Notes under the pieces: model-generated
What the model was told of the DNA's origin: nothing
Databases searched by the model: none
The model's input: the letters and a program-made list of their open reading frames with translations, nothing else
NCBI GenBank assembly: GCA_021825295.1
Contig: JAKAHV010000018.1
Span: 1 to 60,446, forward strand
Source: Nitrospirota bacterium
GTDB taxonomy: Bacteria > Nitrospirota > Thermodesulfovibrionia > Thermodesulfovibrionales > JdFR-88
Direction: 5' to 3'
DNA length: 60,446 nucleotides
Part shown: one piece after another, positions 7,704 to 16,686 of the stretch
How the letters are laid out: every line of letters begins with the position of its first letter
How positions within the stretch are numbered: the first letter of the stretch is position 1
Translations under genes and position numbers: made by a program

Positions 7704-10142
7704 ATGTTTGAGAAGTTTACCGAGAGAGGCAGAAAGATAATCATATACGCCAAAGAGGAGGCGGAAAAGCGCCAGAATGATTACCTTGGCACCGAACACC
7801 TGCTCCTGGCGCTCCTGAGGGAAGAAGACTCCCTTCCTGTTATTATCCTTAAGAAAATGGGGCTTACAACCGAAGAGCTGAAGGCGGAAGTGGAAAGAAA
7901 CATCCCCATGGGTACGAATGTCCACACCTTCAGCGACGTGCCTTTCACGCCCAGGGCAAAAAAGGTCCTTGAGCTCGCGGTGGAGGAAGCCAGGCTCCTG
8001 GGCCATAATTACATAGGAAGCGAACACCTGCTTCTGGGGATCATCCGCGAGGACGAGGGGATCGCCGGAAAGGTGCTGCGCAACTTTGGCGCGAACCTGC
8101 TGGGCGCAAGGCAGCTCACAATAAACCTCTCCATGAAGGCCTATACGCAGCCGAAGGAGAAGAAGAGCACGACCCCGGCCCTGGATGAATTCGGAAGAGA
8201 TTTGACCCAGATGGCCCGCGAGGGCAAGCTGGATCCCGTCGTCGGCAGAGAGGACGAGATCGAGCGGATCATGCAGATTCTGGGAAGGCGCATAAAGAAC
8301 AACCCGGCGATAATCGGCGAGCCTGGCGTCGGCAAAACGGCGATTGTTGAAGGGCTGGCCCAGAAGATCGTATCCGGGGACGTGCCGGAAAACCTGCTTG
8401 GCAAGCGCATAGTCGGGCTGGACCTGGGGGCGCTCATCGCCGGCACCAAGTACAGGGGCCAGTTCGAGGAACGCCTGAAGGTCGTGATGAAGGAGATTAC
8501 CCAGTCATCGGGCATCATACTCTTCATAGATGAGTTCCATACGATCATCGGCGCAGGCGCGGCGGAGGGCTCCGTGGACGCCTCCAGCATGCTCAAACCC
8601 GCCCTCTCAAGGGGTGAGATTCAGTGCATAGGCGCGACAACGCCGAATGAATACAGGAAGTACATCGAAAAAGACGGCGCTCTCGAAAGGAGGTTCCAGC
8701 CCGTCTATATGCAGCCGCCCCAGGTGGAGGAGGCTATAGGCATACTGGACGGCCTGAAGAGCCGCTACGAGTCGCATCACAAGGTCAAGTACGACACGGA
8801 CGCGATTGAGCAGGCCGTAAAACTCTCGGACCGTTACATAACCGACCGGTTCCTGCCGGACAAGGCAATCGATGTAATAGACGAGACGGGGGCAAGGCTG
8901 CGGCTGAAACGCTACATACCGCCGGCCGAGCTGAAGGAGCTTGAGGCGGACCTGGCCAGGCTTACCAAGGAGAAGAACCTGTACATCAGGCTCCATGACC
9001 TTGAGAAGGCAGCCTCGCTGCGTACGGAAGAGGAGCGCCTGAAAAAGCTCTACGATCAGCTCAAGTCGCAGTGGAGGACCAACCTCCAGAAAGAGGTCCC
9101 GGTCGTAAAGGAAGAGGACGTCTCCTACACCGTGGCAAAGATGACCGGCATACCGCTTATAAAGCTGGAGGAAAAGGAATCCGAGAAGCTCCTGAGGATG
9201 GAGGGCGAGCTGCACAAGCGCATCATCGCCCAGGAAGAGGCGATAAAGGTCATCGCGAAGGCGATAAGGAGGTCGAGGGCCGGCCTGAAGAGCAGGCGCA
9301 AACCCATAGGCTCCTTCTTCTTCCTCGGACCGACCGGGGTCGGAAAGACCGAGCTTGCCAAGGCGCTGGCCGAGTTTCTCTTCAACGATGAAAACGCCCT
9401 GGTGAAGATAGACATGTCCGAGTACATGGAGAGGTTCAATGTATCAAGGCTCACGGGGGCGCCGCCCGGCTATGTCGGCTATGAGGAAGGCGGGCAGCTT
9501 ACCGAGAAAATCCGGAAACGCCCCTACTCCGTGGTGCTCTTCGACGAGATAGAAAAGGCCCATCCGGACGTCTTCAACATCCTCCTGCAGGTGCTGGACG
9601 AGGGCGTGCTGACGGACAGCTTCGGCCGCAGGGTGGACTTCAAGAACACGGTCATCATAATGACCTCCAATCTGGGGGCCAGGTTCATCGAAAAGGCCAC
9701 CCCCCTGGGGTTCCAGACCGGCTCGTCCGCCGAGACGTACCAGAAGATAAAAACGAGCGTGCTGGAGGCCCTGAAAAAGACGTTCAACCCGGAGTTCCTC
9801 AACAGGGTGGACGAGACCATCGTCTTCCATCAGCTCGAAAAGGAGCACCTGTTCCAGATAATAGACCTGCTGGTGTCCGAGACGAACAAACAGCTCGTGG
9901 AGCAGGAGCTTCTTGTGGAGCTTGCCCCCGAGGTCAAGGAATGGCTGGTCGACAAATATTACCAGGCCGCTTATGGGGCGAGACCCATGAGAAGGGCGAT
10001 ACAGAAAGAGATAGAAGACCCCCTCTCGGAAGAGATTCTGAAGGGCAAGTTCAAGGAAGGCACGAAGGTAAAGGTCGTCATCGAAGGTGGCGCGCCCGCC
10101 TTCATCCAGGCCGAAGAAAACGTGCTCAGCAGCGTAAACTGA
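7704..10142 (+). CDS. clpC: ATP-dependent Clp protease ATPase subunit ClpC
   Basis: An 812-residue two-ring AAA+ unfoldase. It has two N-terminal Clp_N repeats (about 1-145) and AAA1 with Walker A GEPGVGKT at 205-212. A short middle domain with a UVR-like segment (about 410-450) is the mark of ClpC rather than ClpA or ClpB. AAA2 has GPTGVGKT at 542-549 and a C-terminal D2-small domain. It feeds unfolded proteins to ClpP for degradation; clpP and the usual ctsR-mcsAB partners are not in this window. It is first in a plus-strand group with the thioredoxin-like and DUF4416 genes. Confidence 0.97.
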   Translation: MFEKFTERGRKIIIYAKEEAEKRQNDYLGTEHLLLALLREEDSLPVIILKKMGLTTEELKAEVERNIPMGTNVHTFSDVPFTPRAKKVLELAVEEARLLGHNYIGSEHLLLGIIREDEGIAGKVLRNFGANLLGARQLTINLSMKAYTQPKEKKSTTPALDEFGRDLTQMAREGKLDPVVGREDEIERIMQILGRRIKNNPAIIGEPGVGKTAIVEGLAQKIVSGDVPENLLGKRIVGLDLGALIAGTKYRGQFEERLKVVMKEITQSSGIILFIDEFHTIIGAGAAEGSVDASSMLKPALSRGEIQCIGATTPNEYRKYIEKDGALERRFQPVYMQPPQVEEAIGILDGLKSRYESHHKVKYDTDAIEQAVKLSDRYITDRFLPDKAIDVIDETGARLRLKRYIPPAELKELEADLARLTKEKNLYIRLHDLEKAASLRTEEERLKKLYDQLKSQWRTNLQKEVPVVKEEDVSYTVAKMTGIPLIKLEEKESEKLLRMEGELHKRIIAQEEAIKVIAKAIRRSRAGLKSRRKPIGSFFFLGPTGVGKTELAKALAEFLFNDENALVKIDMSEYMERFNVSRLTGAPPGYVGYEEGGQLTEKIRKRPYSVVLFDEIEKAHPDVFNILLQVLDEGVLTDSFGRRVDFKNTVIIMTSNLGARFIEKATPLGFQTGSSAETYQKIKTSVLEALKKTFNPEFLNRVDETIVFHQLEKEHLFQIIDLLVSETNKQLVEQELLVELAPEVKEWLVDKYYQAAYGARPMRRAIQKEIEDPLSEEILKGKFKEGTKVKVVIEGGAPAFIQAEENVLSSVN

Positions 10143-10151
10143 AGACCTGAA

Positions 10152-10709
10152 ATGCGGGAAACAGCCCTCAAGTTTTTTCTTGCGGCCCTGTTTCCCGCTT
10201 TTTTATTTTTATCATCATGCAAGGCCGGGCCCAAAACCCCGTCGTCCGCACAGGCCCCGACCGCGTCCCAGACAAAGACCGTAATCGGAGTTGCGGCGCC
10301 CGATATTACCGTGGCCGCCCCTGGAGGGAGCCTCGTGAAACTCTCCGGTTTGAGGGGCAAGGTTGTGCTTATAAATTTCTGGGCCACCTGGTGCGGCTCC
10401 TGCGACATGGAAAACCCGAGCCTCCACCGCCTCTATGAAAAGCTCAAAAAATATCCCGATTTCAAGCTGCTCTCGGTCCTCTACGGAGATTCACGGCAAG
10501 ATGCAAACATCTATCTGTCCAGGCATTCCTACAACTGGACGGTCTATACGGACCCTGGCGGCCGGGCGGCCGCCGCTTACGGTCTCACCGGCGTGCCCGA
10601 AAGCTACCTGGTCGACAAAAACGGCATACTTCAGGGCAAGGTGATCGGCCCCGAAAACTGGGACGCGCCCGAAGTGTCCGCCTTCATCGAAAAACTCATA
10701 AAAGAATAA
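10152..10709 (+). CDS. TlpA/ResA-like thioredoxin-fold lipoprotein
   Basis: A 185-residue exported thiol-disulfide protein. The signal peptide ends in a lipobox LSSC, with the lipidated Cys at 23. A thioredoxin fold follows, with the redox motif W-CGSC (Cys81, Cys84) and the cis-proline in GVPESYLVD. Such proteins reduce disulfides outside the membrane, often for cytochrome c maturation. It lies 9 bp after clpC and its TAA overlaps the next ATG by one base (TAATG). The physiological partner is not evident from neighbours. Confidence 0.9.
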   Translation: MRETALKFFLAALFPAFLFLSSCKAGPKTPSSAQAPTASQTKTVIGVAAPDITVAAPGGSLVKLSGLRGKVVLINFWATWCGSCDMENPSLHRLYEKLKKYPDFKLLSVLYGDSRQDANIYLSRHSYNWTVYTDPGGRAAAAYGLTGVPESYLVDKNGILQGKVIGPENWDAPEVSAFIEKLIKE

Positions 10710-11248
10710 TGGGCTCGCCTAGAAAGCCCCGGGAAGCCCTGCTCTTTGCCGGGCTCCTCTACGGGACCGAGGATTTCCTTCAAAAGGCAAAATGCATGCT
10801 TCAGGCGGAGCTGGGCGGGATAGGGCGCGAGACGCCCGCCTCCCTCTGGCATTCGGATTATTATATGGCGGAGCTGGGCCATTCGATAAAACGAAAATTC
10901 CTCTTCTTCGGCCTGATCGACCCGGGGGAGATAGCGGAAATCAAATTGAAGACCAACCGGGTGGAGTCCGGCCTGTCGGTGGAGGGGAAAAGGAAGGTCA
11001 ATATCGATCCCGGCTACATCACCCCCGCCAAGCTCGTCCTTGCAAGCACCAAGGACTACGCGCACCGCGTATATCTTGGCAGGGGGATTTATGGCGAGGC
11101 CACCCTGCTTTGGAGCGCAAAGGGAAAGACGTTCGTGCCGCACCTCTATACCTATTTGGATTTCATGAAGAAAGAAAATATCCGTGTCTTTACCGAGATG
11201 AGAGGCGCCCTCATGGAAGCCCTGAAGACGAAGCATAGGTTCGAATAA
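10709..11248 (+). CDS. DUF4416 family protein
   Basis: A 179-residue soluble protein without a signal or membrane segment. It matches my recollection of DUF4416: an N-terminal KPREALLFAGLLYGTEDF block, a central FFGLIDPGEIAEIKLKTN block and a YITPAKLVLASTKDYAHR block. No catalytic function is established for the family that I know. It is translationally coupled to the TlpA-like gene. The family is largely found in Nitrospirota and Desulfobacterota (recollection), which fits the suggested host. Confidence 0.85.
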   Translation: MGSPRKPREALLFAGLLYGTEDFLQKAKCMLQAELGGIGRETPASLWHSDYYMAELGHSIKRKFLFFGLIDPGEIAEIKLKTNRVESGLSVEGKRKVNIDPGYITPAKLVLASTKDYAHRVYLGRGIYGEATLLWSAKGKTFVPHLYTYLDFMKKENIRVFTEMRGALMEALKTKHRFE

Positions 11249-11268
11249 ACCCTGCGGAAAAGGCCCCC

Positions 11269-12870
11269 TTACACGCGGGCAAGTCCCGCGGGCCCCGAAA
11301 ATAAAAATCTCTTCCGCCTGAGTTCAAGCGACAGGGCGCAGGCGGTCTTCAGCATCCGTTTTCTGGAGCGGGCGCCCTCCTCCAGCATCAGGGACGCCTC
11401 GGCAAGCGGGATATGGGCGAGTCCGAAGGCCGAGGCCGCGCGCAGCTCGTCCCGCCTCCTCGTAGACAGCATCCCCCGGGAGGAAAAAAATTTCCTGAGC
11501 GCGGGATATGCTTTTTGCCCGCCCAGAAAGCCGAATGCCTCCAAAAACTCCCTTTTTTCCTCATACGCCCTTAGGGGGAAATCCGGGGCCGAGACGCTCC
11601 TTTTCACGAGGAGAAATGTTTTTTCCGGCCCGCTGCGCGCGGCTTCTGCCTCCGGGGAGGATTCAACTGCGTGCAACCGCCTCCTCAGGAGCGCCTTCAA
11701 GGCGCCCCTTCGCACCCTGCTGTCCGGGTCGAAGACAAGGACCGCAAGCACCTTGTCGCCCCCTTCCGCGCCCAGCCTCTGAACGGCCCTTACGCACTCG
11801 CGCCTGACCTTCTGGGCCGGATGCCGGACGGCACGCTCTATCAGATCCAGCGCCGCCGGGTTGCCGCTCATTCCGAGCACCATTATGATGTTTCTTACCA
11901 GGTACCAGCGGCGGTCCGTCAGATATCTGCTAAACGCCTCCAGCCTGCGTGAGGCTATGATGGCCAGCACGTTGCAGATGAGCCTCCTCATGCGCCTGTC
12001 CCCGGACTGGCCGAGCAGGTTTATCAGCGTGTCAGCCGCAAACGGGCTTATGAGAAAAAGATAATCCTCCGCTTCCTGCCGGTTTTTTGATTTCTCAAGA
12101 AACCAGGTAGCGGTCTCCAGGCAGGAGAGCCGCCCTATAACGGTTTGTATCGCCGCCTGCGCCCGGCCCGGCTGCGAGCCCAGGAGCGCGCCAAGCTTTT
12201 TCAACAGAGCGAGAAAACCGGATGCATCGCCCCTCTGCATCATGGCCCCGGCCAGCGTGAGTATCCCGTCCGAAAAAAGCCGGCCCGATTCATCGCCGCC
12301 GTCCAGGCAGGCCAGGAACCTGCCGGCTTCAAACGGGCCCCATCCGGCGCTTGCCCTTGCCCCTCCGGGTTCCGCCGGCCGGATTATGCCACTCTTAAGA
12401 GTCGAAGCGGCGCCCGGCCCGGCAGCGCAGAAAAAATTAAAATCGTCTCTTGAAATTTTGACAACGATATGCCTTTGGCCGGGCCAGTGAGTCAATTCCC
12501 GCGTTTGTTTCAGCATCGCCAGGAAGGTTCCTGTCTCATCCTCTTCAAGCCCTTTTTTGAAAGTAAATCCCCTTATCCCCGCCGCAAAAAGAGAAAAAGC
12601 CATATTGCCGGTTTTCTCCGGCCTGCCGTAGACCTCATGCCCCTTGTAAACGAGGCTGAACCGTGTGACATCCGCCTCCATTTCGCCATACTCGTCCAGG
12701 AAAGAGCAGAGGTTTTTATGGAGTTTCCCGATCAGGTTTTGAGTGACGGGATTCGGCCCCGGGTATAATTTGATGGTCTTGAACGCGTTTGAGAGGTCTT
12801 TGAAAATGTCCCGGCAACTGGCAATCTCCCTGGACCGGCCGTGCATAGGTGTTTTTATATCATTACACAT
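11269..12870 (-). CDS. HEAT-repeat domain protein
   Basis: A 533-residue, probably cytoplasmic protein. Residues 1-180 hold a conserved-looking region (FKTIKLYPGPNPVTQNLI, then a stretch like LYKGHEVYG). From about 240 to 500 there are helical repeats of the HEAT type (e.g. RRECVRAVQRLGAEGGDKVL and SRVRRGALKALLRRRL). There is no enzyme motif. Proteins of this layout are common in bacteria with complex envelopes and may act as scaffolds, but the role is unknown. It is the last gene of the minus-strand run that contains proB, 47 bases downstream of it. Confidence 0.75.
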   Translation of the reverse strand: MCNDIKTPMHGRSREIASCRDIFKDLSNAFKTIKLYPGPNPVTQNLIGKLHKNLCSFLDEYGEMEADVTRFSLVYKGHEVYGRPEKTGNMAFSLFAAGIRGFTFKKGLEEDETGTFLAMLKQTRELTHWPGQRHIVVKISRDDFNFFCAAGPGAASTLKSGIIRPAEPGGARASAGWGPFEAGRFLACLDGGDESGRLFSDGILTLAGAMMQRGDASGFLALLKKLGALLGSQPGRAQAAIQTVIGRLSCLETATWFLEKSKNRQEAEDYLFLISPFAADTLINLLGQSGDRRMRRLICNVLAIIASRRLEAFSRYLTDRRWYLVRNIIMVLGMSGNPAALDLIERAVRHPAQKVRRECVRAVQRLGAEGGDKVLAVLVFDPDSRVRRGALKALLRRRLHAVESSPEAEAARSGPEKTFLLVKRSVSAPDFPLRAYEEKREFLEAFGFLGGQKAYPALRKFFSSRGMLSTRRRDELRAASAFGLAHIPLAEASLMLEEGARSRKRMLKTACALSLELRRKRFLFSGPAGLARV

Positions 12871-12917
12871 GCCCGGCAGTCAAGAAAAAAACAACTTGAG
12901 GTTGCGATGGGGCTGCT

Positions 12918-14015
12918 CTACGCTACGACTACAAGGTTGTCCCTGTGGACCACTTCATCGGAGTAGGTGTACCCGAGGGTCGCGCTTATTTCGGAGGACC
13001 TTCGGCCCTTTATCCTTTCGATCTCGCCGGAGGAATAGTTGGAAAGCCCCTTTGCCAGGCGCTGCCCGGAGAGCGAGACCAGGTAAACGGGATCCCCCCT
13101 GTCGAAAATTCCCTCCACCTGCGTTATCCCGGAGGGAAGGAGGCTCTTGCCCCTGGTGAGGATGGCCTCTTTTGCCCCCTCATCGATTACAAGTCTGCCC
13201 TTTGCCTTCAGCCCATAGGCTATCCATCCCTTTCTTGCCGGGAGCTTTCCGTTGCCGGGGCGAAATTCCGTTCCGCAGGGCCGCCCGTGAATCAGCTCCG
13301 GCAGCAACCCCTTTTTCTTGCCGTTTATTATGTTCACGGTAATGCCGGCGCTCATCGCCTTTTTTGCCGCCATGACCTTGGAGTACATGCCGCCCGTGCC
13401 CACCGGACTGCCCGCCCCGCCGGCCAGCTTTTCTATCTCCGCGGTTATCCCGGAGACAACGGGGATGAGTTTCGATTGGTGATCGTGCCTGGGGTCGGCC
13501 GTAAAAAGGCCCTCGACATCGGAGAGGATGACAAGCCTGTCGGCCTCCAACAGCGAGGCCACCAGCGCCGCGAGCTGGTCGTTGTCTCCAAACCGTATTT
13601 CGTCCATCGATACAGTGTCGTTCTCGTTTATGACCGGTATCACGCCAAGACCGATAAGGGTAAAAATGGTGTTCCTGGCATTTATGTACCTTACGCGGTC
13701 CGTGAAGACGTCCCTGGTCAGAAGTATCTGGGCGACTTTCTTGTCTTTTTCCCTGAAGAGTTTCTCATATAGCCACATGAGCTGTGTCTGGCCCACCGCC
13801 GCGGCGGCCTGTTTAAGCCTTATGTCCGAGGGCTTTTTCTTTAACCCCAGTTTCCCCACGCCTGCCGCAATCGCGCCTGAGGAGACGACGACCACCTCGT
13901 TGCCCTCTCCCGAGACCAGGCAGATGTCGGCCGCCAGGCTGCGCATGCGCCCTTCATCGAGGCCGCCCTCCCTGGCTGAAAGTATGTTAGAGCCTATCTT
14001 GACGATGAGCCTCAT
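12918..14015 (-). CDS. proB: Glutamate 5-kinase
   Basis: A 365-residue ProB that phosphorylates glutamate in the first step of proline synthesis. The amino-acid-kinase domain (about 1-255) has VKIGSNIL, the VVVSSGAIAAG loop, INENDTVS and the GTGGMYSK nucleotide-site motif. A C-terminal PUA domain follows (about 275-360). It overlaps obgE by 4 bp (ATGA), the frequent obgE-proB pairing. proA is not in the window. Confidence 0.96.
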   Translation of the reverse strand: MRLIVKIGSNILSAREGGLDEGRMRSLAADICLVSGEGNEVVVVSSGAIAAGVGKLGLKKKPSDIRLKQAAAAVGQTQLMWLYEKLFREKDKKVAQILLTRDVFTDRVRYINARNTIFTLIGLGVIPVINENDTVSMDEIRFGDNDQLAALVASLLEADRLVILSDVEGLFTADPRHDHQSKLIPVVSGITAEIEKLAGGAGSPVGTGGMYSKVMAAKKAMSAGITVNIINGKKKGLLPELIHGRPCGTEFRPGNGKLPARKGWIAYGLKAKGRLVIDEGAKEAILTRGKSLLPSGITQVEGIFDRGDPVYLVSLSGQRLAKGLSNYSSGEIERIKGRRSSEISATLGYTYSDEVVHRDNLVVVA

Positions 14016-15016
14016 TTGCCCTGCTCCCCTACCCTCCTTGCCAGGTATTCCAGGAGTCCGTCAACACCGGTTTTTCTTACGGCAGACAGGGCAAAGAAGT
14101 CAAGCCCTTTTTTTTCGCAGTGCTCCCTGAGGGCCGAAAGCTTCTCCGGATCGGCGGAGTCTATCTTGGTGGCGGCAACGGCCTGGGGCTTCTTCACGAG
14201 CCCGGGACTGTAAAGGGCGAGCTCCCGGTTTATCTTTGTCAGGTTGTCCGCCGGCTCCCCTACGGACGTTATCGAAACATCCACAAGATGCAGAAGGATT
14301 TTGGTGCGTTCCACGTGCCTCAGGAACTGGAAGCCAAGGCCTACCCCGCGGTGGGCCCCCTCTATGAGCCCCGGTATGTCGGCCACCACAAAACTGCGAT
14401 AATCGCCGTATTTCACGACCCCGAGGACTGGCTCCAGGGTGGTAAAAGGGTAATCCGCGATCTTCGGCCTGGCCGATGAGATCACGGATATGAGCGTCGA
14501 TTTCCCGGCGTTCGGAAGCCCGATGAGCCCGACGTCCGCGAGGAGTTTCAGCTCCACGGTCACTTCCTTCTCCTCGCCGGGCAGGCCGGGCTGCGCAAAG
14601 CGCGGCGCCTGCCTTACAGCCGTCGCGAAATGGGAGTTTCCAAGCCCTCCCCTTCCCCCTTTCACGACTATCGCCTCCATGCCGTCGGCGTCGAGGTCCG
14701 CAATCATCGCGCCGGTGGCGGTCTCGGTTATGACCGTCCCCACGGGCACGCGTATTGTCAGGTCCATGCCGTTTCGTCCGTGCATCTTCTTTTTCATTCC
14801 GTTTTCGCCGCGCTCCGCGGCGTAGCTGCTCTTGTACTTCAAGTCCAGGAGGGTGCCCAGTTCCGCGCTGGCCCTCAATATTACATGCCCTCCCCTTCCG
14901 CCGTCGCCGCCGTCCGGGCCACCCCTGGGCACATATTTTTCGCGCCTGAAGCTGACCAGCCCGCTGCCCCCGTCGCCGGCCTTCAGGTGAAGTTTTACAT
15001 AATCTATGAATTTCAT
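14012..15016 (-). CDS. obgE: GTPase Obg/CgtA
   Basis: A 334-residue ribosome-associated GTPase. The glycine-rich Obg fold (about 1-158) has GGPDGGDGGRGGHV. The G domain follows, with G1 GLPNAGKST, switch residues in DYPFTTLEPV, G3 DIPGLIEGA and G4 TKID. There is no extended C-terminal domain. It takes part in large-subunit assembly and stress responses. It follows rplU-rpmA in the classic order, but a strong terminator-like hairpin lies in the 73-base gap, with its T-run only about 8 bases upstream of the ATG; AAGG is one base from the start, which is unusually close. Confidence 0.96.
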   Translation of the reverse strand: MKFIDYVKLHLKAGDGGSGLVSFRREKYVPRGGPDGGDGGRGGHVILRASAELGTLLDLKYKSSYAAERGENGMKKKMHGRNGMDLTIRVPVGTVITETATGAMIADLDADGMEAIVVKGGRGGLGNSHFATAVRQAPRFAQPGLPGEEKEVTVELKLLADVGLIGLPNAGKSTLISVISSARPKIADYPFTTLEPVLGVVKYGDYRSFVVADIPGLIEGAHRGVGLGFQFLRHVERTKILLHLVDVSITSVGEPADNLTKINRELALYSPGLVKKPQAVAATKIDSADPEKLSALREHCEKKGLDFFALSAVRKTGVDGLLEYLARRVGEQGK

Positions 15017-15024
15017 GCCTTCAG

Positions 15025-15063
15025 AAAAAATAAAAAGGCGGTCTCATGCCCGGACCGCCTTTT
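15025..15063 (-). terminator. Intrinsic terminator or attenuator between rpmA and obgE
   Basis: On the minus strand an 11-bp stem (AAAAGGCGGTC / GACCGCCTTTT) with a 9-base loop is followed by a T-rich run (TTTTTATTTTTT). This is a classic intrinsic terminator. It would end the rplU-rpmA message or attenuate readthrough into obgE-proB. Confidence 0.8.
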
Positions 15064-15089
15064 CGGATATTTCCAGTATATGCGGGGGC

Positions 15090-15353
15090 TTAGCTCGCGG
15101 CCGCAGGATATACGCTGACCTTCAGCCTTTCCCGGTCTTTCCGCTCGAACGCAAGCACGCCGTCGACCTTCGCAAACAGGGTGTGGTCCCTGCCCATACC
15201 GACATTCACCCCAGGATGGTACTGGGTCCCCCTCTGCCGCACGATGATGTTGCCGGCCCTGACAAGCGCGCCGCCCGAGCGTTTCAGCCCCAGCCGTTTT
15301 GATTCGCTGTCCCGGCCGTTTCTGGAGCTTCCAACCCCTTTTTTATGAGCCAT
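15090..15353 (-). CDS. rpmA: 50S ribosomal protein L27
   Basis: An 87-residue L27 starting [16 protein letters not shown], with the conserved block [15 protein letters not shown] and [12 protein letters not shown]. Its N-terminus reaches toward the peptidyl-transferase centre. The protein starts at the mature MAHKKG form, with no cleavable extension like that of Firmicutes. It lies 6 bp after rplU. Confidence 0.97.
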   Translation of the reverse strand: MAHKKGVGSSRNGRDSESKRLGLKRSGGALVRAGNIIVRQRGTQYHPGVNVGMGRDHTLFAKVDGVLAFERKDRERLKVSVYPAAAS

Positions 15354-15359
15354 GGTCCG

Positions 15360-15677
15360 TTAGCCTCCGATCTTTATATCTTTGATCTTTACATCAGTAT
15401 AGGGCTGCCTGTGGCCTCTGAGCCTCCTCATGCCCTTTCTCTCCTTCTGCCGGAAGATAAGCACTTTCCTGGCCTTCCCGTCGCCAAGGATTTCCGCCGT
15501 GACTGAGGCCCCGGCGAGATAAGGCGAACCGAAGACCGGGCCGCTGTCGCCTTCGACCGCGAGCACCTTGTCGAAGACCACTTCCTGGCCTGCCCCGGCG
15601 CTGAGCTTCTCCACTGCAAGCCTCTGCCCTGAGGATACCTTGTACTGTTTGCCGCCCGTCTCTATTATCGCATACAT
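15360..15677 (-). CDS. rplU: 50S ribosomal protein L21
   Basis: A 105-residue L21 starting MYAIIETGGKQYKVSSGQ, with the conserved C-terminal KERKGMRRLRGHRQPYTDVKI. ATG 15677 is preferred over the in-frame ATG 15701, since the family starts at MYAI and GGAGG lies 10 bases upstream. It is first in the rplU-rpmA-(obgE-proB) group. Confidence 0.96.
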   Translation of the reverse strand: MYAIIETGGKQYKVSSGQRLAVEKLSAGAGQEVVFDKVLAVEGDSGPVFGSPYLAGASVTAEILGDGKARKVLIFRQKERKGMRRLRGHRQPYTDVKIKDIKIGG

Positions 15678-15710
15678 TACGCCATTACCTCCAGAATCCA
15701 AGAGTCCTAT

Positions 15711-15740
15711 ATTTAACTAAATTTTTGGCGAAAAAGTCAA
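15711..15740 (-). promoter_or_regulatory. sigma70-type promoter for rplU
   Basis: On the minus strand TTGACT (15740-15735) and TTAAAT (15716-15711) are 18 bp apart, just after the arsC stop codon. This gives a leader of about 25 bases to rplU and separates it from arsC. Confidence 0.5.
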
Positions 15741-15743
15741 TCA

Positions 15744-16181
15744 TTAAAAGGCCGTTCTAGCCGAAAGAGGCCCTGTAAATCCATCGAGTATGCGGGCTAC
15801 AACCCCCTTGATCTCGTCCCTTGCGCCGCGGAATTCGTTCAGCACCTCTTCCGGGCTGCCCGCGGCCCCAACCGGGTCCTTCACCGGCACGTGAAGCTTT
15901 CTCACCTCCGCAGGCACGCCGGGGCAATACCGGACGTTGCCGCAGAGCGTGACCACGAGGTCCATTTGGCCAAGCGGTATCTCATCGAGCGTCTTGGACC
16001 ATTGCCCGGATATGTCCACTCCGGCCTCCCGCATGACGGCCTCGGCCTTTTCGTTGACACCCGCCGCTATTACGCCGGCGCTCCATACCTCTATCTTCCC
16101 ATGGCCAAGCAGCCTCGCGAAACCCTCGGCCATCTGGCTCCTGCATGAATTCCCCGTGCAGAGAAAAGCGATTTTCCTCAC
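15744..16181 (-). CDS. arsC: Arsenate reductase, thioredoxin-coupled type
   Basis: A 145-residue low-molecular-weight phosphatase-fold protein. The P-loop is CTGNSCRSQ (Cys8, with the CX5R motif). The two extra redox cysteines, C80 and C87, are in VTLCGNVRYCPG, which mark ArsC rather than a tyrosine phosphatase, and a general-acid Asp lies in VPVKDPVG. It reduces arsenate to arsenite with thioredoxin. No arsB, acr3 or arsR is nearby. Confidence 0.88.
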   Translation of the reverse strand: MRKIAFLCTGNSCRSQMAEGFARLLGHGKIEVWSAGVIAAGVNEKAEAVMREAGVDISGQWSKTLDEIPLGQMDLVVTLCGNVRYCPGVPAEVRKLHVPVKDPVGAAGSPEEVLNEFRGARDEIKGVVARILDGFTGPLSARTAF

Positions 16182-16211
16182 AGGTAATTATATCATAAGC
16201 CCGTTTGGTTA

Positions 16212-16241
16212 TTGACAAAACGCTGTTTCAGAAGGTATGGT
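16212..16241 (+). promoter_or_regulatory. Promoter for tRNA-Lys/tRNA-Glu
   Basis: TTGACA (16212-16217) and TATGGT (16236-16241) lie 18 bp apart upstream of the tRNAs. A CCGCGG-TTTTAG-CCGCGG hairpin (16321-16338) follows in the leader. There is no other gene before the tRNAs. Confidence 0.55.
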
Positions 16242-16352
16242 ATATTTTTAAATGGAGAGCGAGCATATTGCCCGCTCAAAAATACGCGGGACCAGGGATA
16301 TGTCATTGCGTGTACCTTCACCGCGGTTTTAGCCGCGGGGAAGATTAATTGA

Positions 16353-16425
16353 GGGCCGCTAGCTCAGTTGGTAGAGCAACGCCCTTTTAAGGCGTGGGTC
16401 GAAGGTTCGAATCCTTCGCGGCTCA
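16353..16425 (+). tRNA. tRNA-Lys (TTT)
   Basis: The acceptor GGGCCGC (16353-16359) pairs with GCGGCTC (16418-16424). The anticodon is TTT at 16386-16388 between ACGCC and GGCGT, and the T-arm is GAAGG TTCGAAT CCTTC. CCA is not encoded. Confidence 0.95.
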
Positions 16426-16452
16426 TTTTTCGTCTCATTTTTGAGTATCGAA

Positions 16453-16530
16453 GTCCCCATCGTCTAGCCAGGCCTAGGACATCGCCCTTTCAAGGCGGTA
16501 ACATGGGTTCGAATCCCATTGGGGACGCCA
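16453..16530 (+). tRNA. tRNA-Glu (TTC)
   Basis: The acceptor GTCCCCA (16453-16459) pairs with TGGGGAC (16520-16526). The anticodon is TTC at 16489-16491 and CCA is encoded (16528-16530). Bases 16495-16511, from the anticodon stem through the T-loop, recur exactly at 26220-26236 beyond the Wadjet/toxin-antitoxin genes, suggesting this tRNA was an integration target. Confidence 0.95.
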
Positions 16531-16541
16531 AAGAAAATCAA

Positions 16542-16569
16542 GGGGTTACAGAGTCTGTAGCCCCCTTTT
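16542..16569 (+). terminator. Terminator of the tRNA-Lys/tRNA-Glu unit
   Basis: A 10-bp stem (GGGGTTACAG / CTGTAGCCCC, one G-T pair) with a 3-base loop is followed by C then TTTT, 11 bases after the tRNA-Glu CCA. Confidence 0.75.
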
Positions 16570-16570
16570 C

Positions 16571-16586
16571 CACAAAATCGTAGCAG
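16571..16586 (+). repeat. Island left imperfect direct repeat
   Basis: CACAAAATCGTAGCAG, matching CGCAAAATTGTAGCAG at 26160-26175 at 14 of 16 positions in the same orientation. It also resembles the CAAAATTG motifs upstream of glnK, so it may belong to a dispersed family rather than being an attachment core. Confidence 0.4.
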
Positions 16587-16686
16587 TCCCTTTCCCGTCA
16601 ACAAAACCTAAAACATTTTTGTTTTAGTCAAGCAGGTGTGCATATCTGGTCGCCATTCTCGGATCCTTTTGAGAGAGAGCATGTTT

